A DNA stretch of 64,000 bases from Enterobacter sp. 638. Its GTDB lineage: Bacteria; Pseudomonadota; Gammaproteobacteria; Enterobacterales; Enterobacteriaceae. Below are positions 28,750 through 39,474 of this stretch, one piece after another. Numbering within the stretch: position 1 is the first letter of the stretch; each line of letters begins with the position of its first letter. Under the pieces are notes generated by a model that worked only from the letters and a program-made list of their open reading frames with translations, had not been told where the DNA came from and ran no database searches. The position numbers and the translations under genes are program-made. The DNA lies in the NCBI RefSeq assembly GCF_000016325.1, contig NC_009436.1:3596001-3660000 (forward strand), read 5' to 3'.

Positions 28750-31623
28750 TTACTGATATTCGCTCATTGGCACGCAGGAGCAGAACAAATTGCGGTCGCC
28801 ATAAACGTCATCAAGACGTTTCACCGTCGGCCAGTATTTGTTCGCCATGCCCGCAGGGAAGACCGCCACTTCGCGGGTATAACCGTGATGCCACTCCGCT
28901 ACCAGCTCGTTTTGAGTATGCGGCGCATTGACTAACGGGTTATCTTCCAGCGTCCATTCGCCCTGCTTCACGCGGGTAATTTCGTGGCGAATCGCCAGCA
29001 TCGCTTCGATAAAGCGATCCAGTTCCACTTTGCTTTCTGACTCGGTCGGCTCAACCATCAGCGTGCCCGCTACCGGGAACGACATGGTTGGTGCGTGGAA
29101 TCCATAGTCAATCAGGCGCTTGGCGATATCCAGTTCGCTGATCCCGGTGTCGTCTTTCAACGGACGAATATCCAGAATGCATTCATGCGCCACGCGGCCA
29201 TCACGACCGGTATAGAGCACCGGATAGGCATCTTTCAGACGAGTGGCAATATAGTTGGCGTTCAGAATCGCTACCTGGCTTGCCTGCTTCAGCCCTTCCG
29301 CGCCCATCATGCGGATATACATCCAGCTGATCGGCAGAATAGATGCGCTGCCAAACGGCGCCGCGGATACCGCTCCCTGACGGGTCAACATGCCTTCGAT
29401 TTGCACCACGCTGTGGCCTGGAACAAACGGTGCCAGGTGCGCTTTCACGCCAATCGGACCCATACCTGGGCCGCCGCCGCCGTGCGGAATACAGAAAGTT
29501 TTATGCAGATTCAGGTGCGAAACGTCCGCGCCGATAAAGCCCGGAGAGGTAATGCCCACCTGCGCGTTCATGTTTGCGCCATCGAGATACACCTGGCCGC
29601 CGAACTGATGCACAATCTCGCACACTTCACGGATGGTTTCTTCGTACACCCCGTGGGTGGACGGATACGTGACCATAATGCAGGACAGTTTTTCGCCCGC
29701 GTGTTCGGCTTTAGCACGCAGATCGGTCAGGTCGATATTGCCGTTTTTATCGCACGCGACGACAACCACTTCCATTCCCGCCATCTGCGCGGAAGCCGGG
29801 TTGGTGCCGTGCGCAGAGCTTGGGATCAGGCAGATATCACGATGACCTTCGTTGCGGCTTTCGTGGTAATGACGAATCGCCAGCAGGCCTGCGTACTCAC
29901 CCTGCGCGCCAGAGTTCGGCTGCATGCACAGTGCGTCATAGCCGGTCAGCTTCACCAGCCAGTCGGAGAGTTGATTGATCATCTGATGGTACCCTTCCGC
30001 CTGGTCTGCCGGGCAGAACGGGTGCAGCTCAGAGAATTCAGGCCAGGTAATCGGGATCATTTCTGCGGCGGCGTTCAGCTTCATGGTGCAGGAACCCAGC
30101 GGAATCATCGCCTGGTTCAGCGCCAGATCTTTGCGCTCAAGAGAGTGCATATAACGCATCATCTCGGTTTCGCTGTGATGACGATTGAACACCGGGTGAG
30201 ACAGAATCGCGTCATCGCGCAGCATGCTTTCCTGAATAGAGCGGCTGTCGTGCGCCACTTCTTTATCCAGGGCATCGACGTCAAGTCCGTGCGCATCGCC
30301 CAGCAGGACGTTAAACAGATTTTGCACGTCCTCGCGGGTCGTGGTCTCATCCAGCGTGATGCCGACGGCGTTGAGAATATCGCTACGCAGGTTGATCTCT
30401 GCGGCTTCGGCGCGCGCCAGCACACCGGCTTTATCCGCGACTTCAACACACAGGGTGTCAAAGTAATGGGCATGGCGCAGCTTCAGACCTTTTTGCTGTA
30501 GACCGGTAGCCAGAATATCCGCAAAGCGATGAATGCGGGTCGCGATGCGCTTCAGGCCCACTGGACCGTGGAATACCGCATACAGGCTGGCGATATTGGC
30601 CAGCAGCACCTGAGAGGTACAGATATTGGAGTTGGCTTTTTCGCGACGAATATGTTGTTCGCGAGTCTGCATCGCCATGCGTAGCGCGGTATTCCCGGCT
30701 GCATCTTTCGACACACCGATAATCCGGCCAGGCATTGAGCGTTTGAATTCGTCTTTTCCGGCGAAGAATGCCGCGTGCGGGCCACCGTAGCCCATCGGCA
30801 CGCCAAAGCGCTGTGCGGAACCGAAAACAATATCCGCGCCCTGTTTGCCTGGGGCCGTTAACAGCACTAACGCCATAAAATCGGCCGCCACGCTGACGAT
30901 AATTTTGCGCGATTTCAGCTCGGAAATCAGCGCACTGTAGTCATGCACTTCACCGGTGGTGCCGACTTGCTGCAACAGCACGCCAAAGACATCCTGATGA
31001 TCCAGCACTTTATCAGCATCATCGACAATCACGTCAAAACCGAAGGTTTCGGCACGCGTACGCACGACGTCCAGCGTTTGCGGATGAACGTCAGCCGCAA
31101 CGAAGAAGCGATTAGCATTCTTGAGCTTGCTGACGCGTTTTGCCATCGCCATCGCTTCAGCTGCGGCAGTCGCTTCATCCAGCAAAGAGGCCGAGGCGAT
31201 GTCCAGTCCGGTCAGATCCAGCGTGACTTGCTGGAAGTTCAGCAGCGCTTCCAGACGCCCCTGAGAGACTTCAGGCTGATACGGCGTATAGGCTGTGTAC
31301 CAGCCCGGGTTTTCCAGCATGTTACGCAGAATAACCGGCGGCAACTGTACAGGGGTGTAACCCATGCCAATGTAAGACTTAAAGCGCTTGTTGAGACCGG
31401 CAATGGCCTTCAGTTCCGCCAGCGCAGCAAATTCCGTTGTCGCCTCGCCCACTTGCGGCGGCGTGGCGAGCTGAATGTCTTTCGGCACGATCTGGCCAAT
31501 CAGTGCGTTTAACGAATCCGCGCCAACTGTCTTCAGCATCTCCTGCTGTTGCTGAGCATCCGGCCCAATGTGACGTTCAATGAAGGCGCCACGGTTTTCA
31601 AGCTGGCTTAAAGTCTGTGTCAT
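28750..31623 (-). CDS. gcvP: Glycine decarboxylase, P protein
   Basis: A 957-residue PLP enzyme, the E. coli length. It decarboxylates glycine and passes the aminomethyl group to lipoyl-GcvH. The PLP Lys is in [17 protein letters not shown] (about residue 706); the Gly-rich loop following it is typical. The protein has two tandem halves of the aspartate aminotransferase fold, the C-terminal one active. It is the last gene of gcvT-gcvH-gcvP, but lies 184 bases from gcvH because an ERIC element sits between them. Confidence 0.98.
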   Translation of the reverse strand: MTQTLSQLENRGAFIERHIGPDAQQQQEMLKTVGADSLNALIGQIVPKDIQLATPPQVGEATTEFAALAELKAIAGLNKRFKSYIGMGYTPVQLPPVILRNMLENPGWYTAYTPYQPEVSQGRLEALLNFQQVTLDLTGLDIASASLLDEATAAAEAMAMAKRVSKLKNANRFFVAADVHPQTLDVVRTRAETFGFDVIVDDADKVLDHQDVFGVLLQQVGTTGEVHDYSALISELKSRKIIVSVAADFMALVLLTAPGKQGADIVFGSAQRFGVPMGYGGPHAAFFAGKDEFKRSMPGRIIGVSKDAAGNTALRMAMQTREQHIRREKANSNICTSQVLLANIASLYAVFHGPVGLKRIATRIHRFADILATGLQQKGLKLRHAHYFDTLCVEVADKAGVLARAEAAEINLRSDILNAVGITLDETTTREDVQNLFNVLLGDAHGLDVDALDKEVAHDSRSIQESMLRDDAILSHPVFNRHHSETEMMRYMHSLERKDLALNQAMIPLGSCTMKLNAAAEMIPITWPEFSELHPFCPADQAEGYHQMINQLSDWLVKLTGYDALCMQPNSGAQGEYAGLLAIRHYHESRNEGHRDICLIPSSAHGTNPASAQMAGMEVVVVACDKNGNIDLTDLRAKAEHAGEKLSCIMVTYPSTHGVYEETIREVCEIVHQFGGQVYLDGANMNAQVGITSPGFIGADVSHLNLHKTFCIPHGGGGPGMGPIGVKAHLAPFVPGHSVVQIEGMLTRQGAVSAAPFGSASILPISWMYIRMMGAEGLKQASQVAILNANYIATRLKDAYPVLYTGRDGRVAHECILDIRPLKDDTGISELDIAKRLIDYGFHAPTMSFPVAGTLMVEPTESESKVELDRFIEAMLAIRHEITRVKQGEWTLEDNPLVNAPHTQNELVAEWHHGYTREVAVFPAGMANKYWPTVKRLDDVYGDRNLFCSCVPMSEYQ

Positions 31624-31682
31624 GAGCGATGGTTCCTGAAACGTGCGGTGAATCGATGTAGAAATCGTGATTGTCTTGCCTT

Positions 31683-31807
31683 GATACGCTAAAGCATTCG
31701 CGTTGCAGGAAGGCGGCGACGCTGCGAATCCTCAGGAGCTTACATAAGTAAGTGACTAAGGTGAGTGAGGACGCCTGCGCACCTGCAACGTGAAGGATGA
31801 CGCGTAT
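31683..31807. repeat. ERIC (enterobacterial repetitive intergenic consensus) element
   Basis: About 125 bases between gcvH and gcvP. The core CAGGAGCTTACATAAGTAAG followed by TGACTAAGGTGAGTGAGG matches the ERIC consensus, and the outer arms CGTTGCAGGAAGGCGGC and CTGCAACGTGAAGGATGACG form the long imperfect inverted repeat. It begins right after the gcvH stop codon. Transcribed inside the operon, it would fold into a long hairpin and may affect gcvP mRNA stability. Confidence 0.93.
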
Positions 31808-32197
31808 TTACTCGTTTTCTAGCAGAGCGGCATAAGCCGTCGCATCCAGCAGCGCTTCCACTTCCGCTTCGTCAGCCGCTCGGATTTTGAAAATCCAGCC
31901 GTCGGTGTACGGGTCGCTGTTCACCAGCTCCGGGGAGTCGCTCAGCGCATCGTTGACGGCAACGATTTCGCCGCTCACGGGTGCGTAGATGTCAGATGCG
32001 GCTTTAACAGATTCCGCAACCGCACAGTCGTCGCCCGCACTGACGGTCGTGCCGACGTCTGGCAGGTCGACAAACACCATGTCGCCGAGCAGCTCTTGCG
32101 CGTGCTCGGTGATCCCCACGGTGTACGTGCCGTCGGCTTCTTTGCGCAGCCATTCGTGTTCTTTACTGTATTTCAGTTCTGCTGGCACATTGCTCAT
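31808..32197 (-). CDS. gcvH: Glycine cleavage system H protein
   Basis: A 129-residue lipoyl carrier. The lipoylated Lys is in [18 protein letters not shown] (about residue 65). It shuttles the aminomethyl group from GcvP to GcvT and the reduced lipoyl arm to Lpd. It starts 24 bases after gcvT and has GGAGAATTCCA upstream of the ATG. Its stop codon borders the ERIC element. Confidence 0.98.
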   Translation of the reverse strand: MSNVPAELKYSKEHEWLRKEADGTYTVGITEHAQELLGDMVFVDLPDVGTTVSAGDDCAVAESVKAASDIYAPVSGEIVAVNDALSDSPELVNSDPYTDGWIFKIRAADEAEVEALLDATAYAALLENE

Positions 32198-32221
32198 TGG
32201 AATTCTCCTGATAAAAAATGA

Positions 32222-33316
32222 TTAGGCGACCGGCTTACCGGCGCGAACAAAAATCGGTTTAGTCACGTTAACGGGCATTTCACGGTTGCGGATCTGCACA
32301 ATGGCGGTTTCGCCAATGCCGGCCGGAACGCGCGCCAGCGCAATGCTGTAGCCCAACGTCGGCGAGAAAGTACCGCTGGTGATCATGCCTTCACGCTGAT
32401 TGCCCAGTTCATCGGTGAATCGCACAGGCAGCTCGTTACGCAGCACGCCTTTTTCGGTCATCACCAGGCCAACAAGTTGATCGGTGCCTTTCTCGCGCTG
32501 CATCTCAAGCGCTTCGCGGCCAATAAATTCACGATCGGCGGGTTCCCACGCGATGGTCCAGCCCATGTTGGCGGCCAGCGGAGAGACGGTCTCGTCCATT
32601 TCCTGGCTGTACAAATTCATGCCCGCTTCCAGACGCAGCGTATCGCGTGCACCCAGACCCGCAGGTTTGACACCAGCTTCCACCAGTGCATGCCAGAATT
32701 CGGCAGCTTTCTCGTTCGGCATTGCAATTTCGTAACCCGCTTCACCGGTGTAACCTGTGGTGGCGATAAACAAATCACCCGCCTGCACGCCGAAGAACGG
32801 CTTCATGCCTTCCGTCGCGTGGCGCTGTTCATCGGTGAATAACGTGGCGGCTTTCGCCTGCGCGTTAGGACCCTGAACGGCGATCAGCGACAGATCGTCA
32901 CGAACGGTAATCTCGACGGCGTACTTTTCAGCGTGTTGGGAAATCCAGGAGAGGTCTTTTTCGCGGGTGGCGGAGTTAACAACGAGGCGGAAGAAATCTT
33001 CCGTGAAGTAATAAACAATCAGGTCGTCAATGACGCCGCCGGAGGCATTGAGCATGCCGGAGTATAACGCCTTGCCTGGAGTCTTGAGCTTAGCGACGTC
33101 ATTTGCCAGAAGATAACGCAAAAACTCCCGGGTGCGGCTCCCGCGCAGATCGACAATGGTCATGTGCGACACATCAAACATACCGGCATCGGTGCGCACG
33201 GCATGGTGCTCATCGATTTGTGAGCCATAATGCAGCGGCATCATCCAGCCATGGAAATCCACCATGCGTGCACCGCATAACGTGTGTTGTTCGTATAAAG
33301 GAGTTTGTTGAGCCAT
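32222..33316 (-). CDS. gcvT: Glycine cleavage system T protein (aminomethyltransferase)
   Basis: A 364-residue tetrahydrofolate-dependent enzyme. It releases ammonia from aminomethyl-GcvH and makes 5,10-methylenetetrahydrofolate. The N-terminal [19 protein letters not shown], the FDVSHM motif (about 47-52) and [10 protein letters not shown] (about 190-199) are family hallmarks; the catalytic Asp is in the DDLIVYY region near residue 96. First gene of the operon. Confidence 0.98.
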   Translation of the reverse strand: MAQQTPLYEQHTLCGARMVDFHGWMMPLHYGSQIDEHHAVRTDAGMFDVSHMTIVDLRGSRTREFLRYLLANDVAKLKTPGKALYSGMLNASGGVIDDLIVYYFTEDFFRLVVNSATREKDLSWISQHAEKYAVEITVRDDLSLIAVQGPNAQAKAATLFTDEQRHATEGMKPFFGVQAGDLFIATTGYTGEAGYEIAMPNEKAAEFWHALVEAGVKPAGLGARDTLRLEAGMNLYSQEMDETVSPLAANMGWTIAWEPADREFIGREALEMQREKGTDQLVGLVMTEKGVLRNELPVRFTDELGNQREGMITSGTFSPTLGYSIALARVPAGIGETAIVQIRNREMPVNVTKPIFVRAGKPVA

Positions 33317-33697
33317 CTTGTCCTCGTTGAATAAGCAGGGCTATCTTGTGTTTCGTATAAAAATCCATCACGAAACCCGGCGTTGGCATCACGCCTGGAC
33401 GCCGACGCAAACGTTCTCTTTTACCTGAACTTACCACTGAAACTGGGGATTAACCATAAGGTAAAACGGGTCATCACATTAGCTTATGACTAAAAATCAG
33501 CAAAAACACAACAGAATAATTCACTGGTTAAATGCAATCAACTCCGAGTAAACGCAATGTTTACCCCAAGTTATTTAGCTCATGGTGATATTTAATGTGG
33601 TAAAAGATGCCAATTTTCCATCATGAAAAAAACGCGAGATTAGATAATCTAATGCGAATTAGAGGGTGAAATTAGAATATTTCAAATGAGAGAAATC
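33317..33697 (-). promoter_or_regulatory. gcvTHP promoter region
   Basis: About 380 bases of AT-rich sequence upstream of gcvT with no gene. In E. coli this stretch binds GcvA, Lrp, PurR and CRP; the AT-rich tracts between 33480 and 33690 fit the GcvA/Lrp region, but individual sites were not assigned. No glycine riboswitch fold was recognised. Confidence 0.5.
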
Positions 33698-33717
33698 TCC
33701 CGGCACAGAAGCCGGGA
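33698..33717 (-). terminator. ubiI terminator
   Basis: On the minus strand TCCCGGC / GCCGGGA hairpin followed by GATTTCTC, 26 bases after the ubiI stop codon. Confidence 0.65.
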
Positions 33718-33742
33718 AACGAAAGTGTGATGGGGGTCTAAC

Positions 33743-34945
33743 TTAGCGCAGCCAGTCTGGCAGATCGTTCAAACCCATCGCCTGACGAAGCAGCTGGGGT
33801 TTTACACCTGGAAGGGTATCGGCCATTTTCAAACCCAGATCGCGGAGCAGTTTTTTGGCCGGGTTATCGCCCGCAAACAACTCGCGGAATCCCTGCATAC
33901 CGGCCAGCATCATCGCGGCACTGTGCTTGCGGCTGCGTTCATAGCGGCGCAGATAAAGGTGCTGACCAATGTCTTTCCCTTCACGATGCAAACGACGCAG
34001 CTCTTCGATGAGCTCGGCGGCATCCATAAAGCCCAGGTTAACGCCCTGTCCCGCTAAGGGATGGATGGTGTGCGCGGCATCGCCCACCAGCGCCAGACGG
34101 TGCGCGGCAAACTGGCGCGCGTAACGGCCTGTGAGTGGGAACAACTGGCGCTCGCTTTCAAGCGCACACAGACCCAGGCGGTTATCAAACGCCATGCACA
34201 GCGCCTGATTAAATTCTTCCGGCGTCGCGTCCTGCATCTGCTGGGCTTTTTCCGGGATCAATGACCAGACAATGGAACACAAATGCGGATCGCTCAGCGG
34301 CAGAAACGCCAGAATGCCGTCATTGTGGAAAATCTGACGTGCTACGCCACCGTGCGGCTCGGTGGTGCGAATCGTCGCGACCATCGCGTGATGACGGTAA
34401 TCCCAAAACGTCAGTGGGATATCCGCTTTATTTCGCAGCCAGGAGTTCCCACCATCAGCGCCAACAACCAGACGCGCCGTTAACATCTCGCCGCTCTGCA
34501 ACGTAATGAAAGCTTCATTCTCGCCCCAGGCCACCTGCTGCACCTGTGCGGGCGCTATCAGCGTCACATCTGAGCTTTGCTGCGCTTTTTGCCACAGCGC
34601 GTGATGAACCACCGCATTTTCGACGATGTGTCCCAGATGGCTGTAGCCCATGCTTTCGTCATCAAACGTGATGTGACCAAAGCTGTCTTTGTCCCACACT
34701 TCCATACCGTGGTAACAGCTTGCGCGAAACGCCGTGATATCTGACCAGACGCCAAGACGCGTCAGCAGCTTTTCGCTGGCGGCATTGATGGCCGATACGC
34801 GAAGTTCAGGCGGTGCATCTGGGGCGACGGGCTGCGGTGGCGTGCTTTCAAGAACCGCAACGCGCAGGCCGCTTCCCTGCAAACCGCAGGCTAAAGCCAG
34901 CCCGACCATTCCGCCGCCAACAATGGCAACATCAACATTCTGCAC
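33743..34945 (-). CDS. ubiI: Ubiquinone C5-hydroxylase UbiI (VisC)
   Basis: A 400-residue FAD monooxygenase of the UbiH/COQ6 group. The FAD-binding VDVAIVGGGMVGLALACGL is at residues 4-22, the second motif LVGADGGNSWLR is near 160, and GDAAHTIHPLAGQGVNLG is near 285. It hydroxylates C5 of the octaprenylphenol ring in ubiquinone synthesis. It starts 12 bases after ubiH as the last gene of ygfB-pepP-ubiH-ubiI. Confidence 0.96.
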   Translation of the reverse strand: MQNVDVAIVGGGMVGLALACGLQGSGLRVAVLESTPPQPVAPDAPPELRVSAINAASEKLLTRLGVWSDITAFRASCYHGMEVWDKDSFGHITFDDESMGYSHLGHIVENAVVHHALWQKAQQSSDVTLIAPAQVQQVAWGENEAFITLQSGEMLTARLVVGADGGNSWLRNKADIPLTFWDYRHHAMVATIRTTEPHGGVARQIFHNDGILAFLPLSDPHLCSIVWSLIPEKAQQMQDATPEEFNQALCMAFDNRLGLCALESERQLFPLTGRYARQFAAHRLALVGDAAHTIHPLAGQGVNLGFMDAAELIEELRRLHREGKDIGQHLYLRRYERSRKHSAAMMLAGMQGFRELFAGDNPAKKLLRDLGLKMADTLPGVKPQLLRQAMGLNDLPDWLR

Positions 34946-34957
34946 TGAGTTAACTCC

Positions 34958-36136
34958 TTAACGCGCGACCCAACCAAGAGTCCGCTGCGCCAGCACGTTA
35001 CGTGCCGGAATGAATAATTCCATCGCCATCAGCCCCGCATTACGCCCGGCCACCAGCGGTGCCCAACGGTTTGCGAATAAATGCACCAGGCCATCGGTGA
35101 CGCCAATGGTGGCCTCTTTGTCGGTCTGACGACGTTTCTGATATTGGCTGAGTATGGCATATGCGCCGTAATCATTTTCATCTCGCCACGCCAGTGCCAG
35201 CGTCTCTGCCAGGCTCATCACGTCGCGCAGACCCAGGTTAAATCCCTGGCCTGCTATCGGATGCAGCGTTTGCGCCGCATTGCCGACTAACGCGAGGCGA
35301 TGGGAAATGGATTGCGACGCCGTGGTCAGCGCCAGAGGATAAGCGGCACGCTGTCCCGCATGGGTGATACGTCCAAGCCGCCAGCCAAAAGCGTTTTGCA
35401 GCTCGTCGCAAAAACGGGCGTCAGACCAGGTCATCACCTCGTCAATGTTGTCCAGCGCGTGACACCAGACCAACGAACTGCGTCCGTCCGACATCGGCAG
35501 CATCGCCAGCGGGCCAAACTCGGTAAAACGTTCGAATGCGCGTCCCTGATGGGCGACAGCGGTAGAAACGTTAGCAATCACGGCCGCCTGACCATAAGGC
35601 TGCTGATGCCATTCAACGCCACACTGGGTGGCCAGCGCGGAACGAGAACCATCGGCAGCGACGAGCAGTTGCCCGTCGAGCGTATCGTCATTATCAAGCG
35701 TGACGCTGACGCTATCCTGAGAACGGGTAAAACTCGCTACCCTTGCCGGACAATGCAGCGTGACGCCAGGCGCATCCTGCAATAAGCGGAACAAACGCAG
35801 GCCAACGTCATGCAGCTCAACCACGTGCCCCAACGCGTCAATACGGTAATCCTGCGCATCCAGCGTTACGAAACCGGCATGGCCGCGATCGCTGACATGC
35901 ACGGTGTTGATTGCGGTTGCACGATCGGCAATAGCTTGCCAGATACCCACGCGAGCGAGTTGCTGGCAAGTGCCCTGCGCCAGCGCAATCGCTCGGGCGT
36001 CAAAACCTGGGTGATCGGAAACTTGCGGGGCAACGGCTTCGACAAGATGAACCGGCAATTGCCCCTCGGTGAGCTTAGAAATCGCCAATGCCAGCGTCGC
36101 GCCAGTCATGCCTCCACCCACGATGATGACACTCAT
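34958..36136 (-). CDS. ubiH: Ubiquinone C1-hydroxylase UbiH (2-octaprenyl-6-methoxyphenol hydroxylase)
   Basis: A 392-residue FAD monooxygenase paralogous to the neighbouring UbiI. The FAD loop VIIVGGGMTGATLALAI starts at residue 3, DGSRSAL is near residue 160, and GNAAQTLHPIAGQGFNLG replaces the usual GDA with GNA, as in E. coli UbiH. Its start codon overlaps the pepP stop by four bases (ATGA), which indicates coupled translation. Confidence 0.96.
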   Translation of the reverse strand: MSVIIVGGGMTGATLALAISKLTEGQLPVHLVEAVAPQVSDHPGFDARAIALAQGTCQQLARVGIWQAIADRATAINTVHVSDRGHAGFVTLDAQDYRIDALGHVVELHDVGLRLFRLLQDAPGVTLHCPARVASFTRSQDSVSVTLDNDDTLDGQLLVAADGSRSALATQCGVEWHQQPYGQAAVIANVSTAVAHQGRAFERFTEFGPLAMLPMSDGRSSLVWCHALDNIDEVMTWSDARFCDELQNAFGWRLGRITHAGQRAAYPLALTTASQSISHRLALVGNAAQTLHPIAGQGFNLGLRDVMSLAETLALAWRDENDYGAYAILSQYQKRRQTDKEATIGVTDGLVHLFANRWAPLVAGRNAGLMAMELFIPARNVLAQRTLGWVAR

Positions 36137-37446
36137 GCGCGTGCCGCCGCCATCAGCGCTTCAATATCGTCTGCCTTTTTCACCACTTGCGCAGTCAGAT
36201 TTTCGTTACCGGTTTCGGTAATGACGATGTCATCTTCAATACGGATGCCGATGCCGCGATACTCGGCAGGCACGTCAGCATCCGGGGCGATGTAGAGGCC
36301 CGGTTCGACGGTGAGCACCATGCCCGGCTCAAGCGTGCGCGAGCGGTCAGGCCCGTAGCCGCCAACATCATGCACATCCAGCCCCAGCCAGTGGCTCAGG
36401 CCGTGCATAAAGAATGCGCGATGCGCGTTATCCGCAATGAGCTCATCAATGTCGCCGTTGAGAACGCCAAGATTGACCAGGCCCGTGACCATTATGCGCA
36501 CGACTGCGCCCGTCACCTCCTGAATGGACGTACCGGGGCGGAACAGCGTCAGGGCGGTTTCGAGCGATTCCAGAACAATGTCGTAAACGGCACGCTGCGC
36601 AGGGGTAAATTTGCCATTCACCGGGAATGTGCGGGTGATGTCACCGGCGTAGCCTTTGTATTCACATCCTGCATCGATCAGCACTAAATCGCCGTCGCGC
36701 AACGCGCTTTCATTTTCGGTGTAATGCAAAATGCAGCCGTTTTCACCGCCGCCGACAATCGTGTTGTATGACGCAAAGCGCGCGCCGTGGCGGGAAAACT
36801 CGTGAAGAATTTCGCCTTCAAGCTGATATTCGAACATGCCAGGACGACACTTTTCCATCGCTCGCGTATGCGCTAGTGCGCTGATTTCGCCCGCGCGGCG
36901 CATGACGTGTAGCTCTTCTGCCGATTTAAACAGGCGCATTTCATGAACGATGGGACGCCAGTCGGTGAGCGATGCAGGTGCCGTTAAGTTCTGACGCGAG
37001 CCCTTACGCAGCTTATCCAGCGCGGTGAAGACAATGTCGTCCGCATACGCATATTCGCCCTGCGCGTGGTAAACCACATCCAGACCGTTGAGCAATTGAT
37101 AAAGCTGTTCGCTGATTTCGCTAAAGGCCAGCGCGCGCTCGACGCCGAGTTTTTCGGGGGCGGCTTCCTGACCCAAGCGACGGCCAAACCAGATTTCGGC
37201 GGTGAGATCGCGAACACGATTGAACAAAACGCTGTGATTATGGGTGTCATCGCTTTTGATCAGCACCAGGACCGCTTCCGGCTCGTTAAAACCGGTGAAG
37301 TACCAGAAATCGCTGCTTTGGCGATACGGATACTCGCTGTCGTTGCTGCGCGTCGCTTCCGGTGCGGCAAAAATCAGCGCCGCGCTTCCAGGCTGCATTT
37401 TTGCCAACAGCGCCTGGCGACGACGAAGATACTCCTGCTGAGTCAT
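36133..37446 (-). CDS. pepP: Xaa-Pro aminopeptidase P
   Basis: A 437-residue metallopeptidase that removes N-terminal residues preceding proline. The C-terminal pita-bread domain keeps the dinuclear metal ligands: Asp in LIDAGCEYKG and GDITRTFPV (about 260-272), His in GLSHWLGLDVHDVGG (about 350), Glu in TVEPGLYI and RIEDDIVIT. The frame extends upstream to 37623; the ATG at 37446 (TCATGACTCAGCAGG region) with GGAGGGTGTC upstream is chosen and matches E. coli. It is 25 bases after ygfB. Confidence 0.96.
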   Translation of the reverse strand: MTQQEYLRRRQALLAKMQPGSAALIFAAPEATRSNDSEYPYRQSSDFWYFTGFNEPEAVLVLIKSDDTHNHSVLFNRVRDLTAEIWFGRRLGQEAAPEKLGVERALAFSEISEQLYQLLNGLDVVYHAQGEYAYADDIVFTALDKLRKGSRQNLTAPASLTDWRPIVHEMRLFKSAEELHVMRRAGEISALAHTRAMEKCRPGMFEYQLEGEILHEFSRHGARFASYNTIVGGGENGCILHYTENESALRDGDLVLIDAGCEYKGYAGDITRTFPVNGKFTPAQRAVYDIVLESLETALTLFRPGTSIQEVTGAVVRIMVTGLVNLGVLNGDIDELIADNAHRAFFMHGLSHWLGLDVHDVGGYGPDRSRTLEPGMVLTVEPGLYIAPDADVPAEYRGIGIRIEDDIVITETGNENLTAQVVKKADDIEALMAAARA

Positions 37447-37471
37447 GACACCCTCCTGTGCGTTCTTATTC

Positions 37472-38050
37472 TTAATGTAATGTCGGTTTGCGGACTTCCG
37501 GTGCGGTTGGCTGCGAGCGCGTAAAGGTATCGTGGCACAGCAGCGCAGCGACACGCACATACTCGATAATCTCTTCGACAGACATTTCCAGCTCTTCCTG
37601 GTCTTCGTCTTCGTCGTAGCCAAGCTGGGCTATGTTACGCAGGTCGTCGATGGCTTCACCCGCTTCGCCGGTGACTTTATCGAGCTTCGGCTGCGTCACG
37701 CCCAGACCTAACAGATAGTGGTTTACCCAACCCGCCAACGCATCGGCGCGATCAAACACGCTAACGTCATCGCCATCAGGCAGATAAAGCTGAAAAAGGA
37801 AGCCGTCGTCTTCCAGCGAATCGCTGGTGGCCGAGTGCATTTTACGCAGCGTTTCCGCCAGTTCGTGACCAAACGCCAGACCTTCGTTTGTCAGGTCGTG
37901 AAGCAGCGGCTGCCATGAGCTGTCGCTGTTTCCGCCGCACAGCATGCCACTGATCAGACCGTGCATTTCAGCAGGGGTCAAACCCACGCCCTGCTGGTTA
38001 AGTAACTGGCTTACTTCGTTGTAACCAGGCATTTCGTTCTGTATAGACAT
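37472..38050 (-). CDS. ygfB: UPF0149 family protein YgfB
   Basis: A 192-residue acidic, mostly helical protein with a strongly acidic stretch ([20 protein letters not shown], about 145-165). The ATG at 38050 gives the E. coli form [13 protein letters not shown]. Molecular function in enterics is not established; a Pseudomonas homologue affects expression of a peptidoglycan amidase gene and beta-lactam tolerance. It is first in the pepP-ubiH-ubiI unit and divergent from zapA, as in E. coli. Confidence 0.92.
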   Translation of the reverse strand: MSIQNEMPGYNEVSQLLNQQGVGLTPAEMHGLISGMLCGGNSDSSWQPLLHDLTNEGLAFGHELAETLRKMHSATSDSLEDDGFLFQLYLPDGDDVSVFDRADALAGWVNHYLLGLGVTQPKLDKVTGEAGEAIDDLRNIAQLGYDEDEDQEELEMSVEEIIEYVRVAALLCHDTFTRSQPTAPEVRKPTLH

Positions 38051-38151
38051 GCGCATTCGTCATCGTTGGGAGAATATTCATGATATGCTACCACTTTGGA
38101 CCCTGGAGATACCAGAAAAGGGCTTGTATCTTCATATCATGGTAGCTATAG

Positions 38152-38547
<396 letters not shown>

Positions 38548-38589
38548 CACTTCGCAGTTGACTATGGTAGAGTGACTGTGAAGAAAAAA

Positions 38590-38772
38590 TTTCTCTGAGA
38601 TGTTCGCAAGCGGGCCAGTCCCCTGAGCCGATATTTCATACCACAAGAATGTGGCGCTCCATGGTCGGTGAGCATGCTCGGTTCGTCCGAGAAGCCTTAA
38701 GACTATGACGACATATTCACCTTGAACCAAGGGTTCAAGGGTTACAGCCTGCGGCGGCATCTCGGAGATTCC
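38590..38772 (+). ncRNA. ssrS: 6S RNA
   Basis: 183 bases that begin ATTTCTCTGAGATGTTCGCA and end GGCATCTCGGAGATTCC, so the termini pair in the closing stem of 6S RNA. The central bubble region and the GAACCAAGGGTTCAAGGG segment are nearly identical to E. coli. 6S RNA binds sigma-70 polymerase as a promoter mimic in stationary phase. It is co-transcribed with fau, 27 bases downstream, as in E. coli. Confidence 0.97.
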
Positions 38773-38799
38773 CACTCTTCTTACTACCAAACTTCTACC

Positions 38800-39396
38800 A
38801 TGACGCAACTTTCTGAAGTTCCAGCATCCCGACAAGAAATCCGTCAGTTCATCCGCAAACAACGTCGTACATTAACCCCCGATCAACAAGCTCACTTTGC
38901 CCAACAAGCCTCGGCTCGCATGATGGCCTATTCGCCCGTTGTGATGGCGCATACGGTGGCGCTGTTTTTGTCCTTTGATGGTGAACTGGATACCCAACCG
39001 CTGATCGAACAACTCTGGCGCGCCGGAAAAAAAGTCTATCTACCCGTCTTACATCCCTTCAGCCCCGGCAATTTACTGTTCCTGCATTATCATCCGCACA
39101 GCGAACTGGTTGTGAATCGCCTGAAAATCACTGAACCCAAACTTGATGTACGCGATGTTTTACCGCTCAACGAACTGGATGTGCTGATTACGCCGCTGGT
39201 GGCATTCGACAGATATGGTCAACGCCTTGGAATGGGTGGTGGATTCTACGATCGTACGCTTCAGAACTGGCAGCAGCATGGCTTGCAGCCGGTCGGATAT
39301 GCGCATGATTGTCAGGGTGTGGACATGCTGCCGGTAGAGAAATGGGATATCCCGCTGCCCGCAGTGGTCACGCCATCAAAAGTGTGGGAGTGGTAA
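38800..39396 (+). CDS. fau: 5-formyltetrahydrofolate cyclo-ligase
   Basis: A 198-residue enzyme (formerly ygfA) that converts 5-formyltetrahydrofolate to 5,10-methenyltetrahydrofolate with ATP. The N-terminal Arg/Lys-rich helix (RQEIRQFIRKQRRTLTP) and the ATP-binding RLGMGGGFYDRTL (about 145-157) are present. The ATG at 38800 follows the end of ssrS by 27 bases; the 26 codons open upstream lie in the 6S RNA and are not used. Confidence 0.94.
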   Translation: MTQLSEVPASRQEIRQFIRKQRRTLTPDQQAHFAQQASARMMAYSPVVMAHTVALFLSFDGELDTQPLIEQLWRAGKKVYLPVLHPFSPGNLLFLHYHPHSELVVNRLKITEPKLDVRDVLPLNELDVLITPLVAFDRYGQRLGMGGGFYDRTLQNWQQHGLQPVGYAHDCQGVDMLPVEKWDIPLPAVVTPSKVWEW

Positions 39397-39400
39397 TAAA

Positions 39401-39428
39401 AAAAACGGTAACGCCCGTTACCGTTTTT
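39401..39428. terminator. Bidirectional terminator between fau and serA
   Basis: AAAAACGGTAACG / GTTACCGTTTTT hairpin with A and T runs on both flanks, shared by the convergent genes. Confidence 0.92.
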
Positions 39429-39474
39429 ACTGTTTTCGCGCTCTTCCGACGAAGAGAAATCAGGTTGCCGCAGC

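Noticed and set aside
29095..30501. 468-residue open frame on the plus strand opposite gcvP
   Set aside because: Antisense shadow of gcvP with no ribosome site or family features.
33317..33742. Glycine riboswitch upstream of gcvT
   Set aside because: Enterics control this operon with GcvA, Lrp and PurR, and no conserved glycine aptamer core was found.
39397..39474. Sib-type antisense RNA/Ibs peptide locus between fau and serA
   Set aside because: E. coli has SibC in this interval, but here only 78 bases with a terminator are present.
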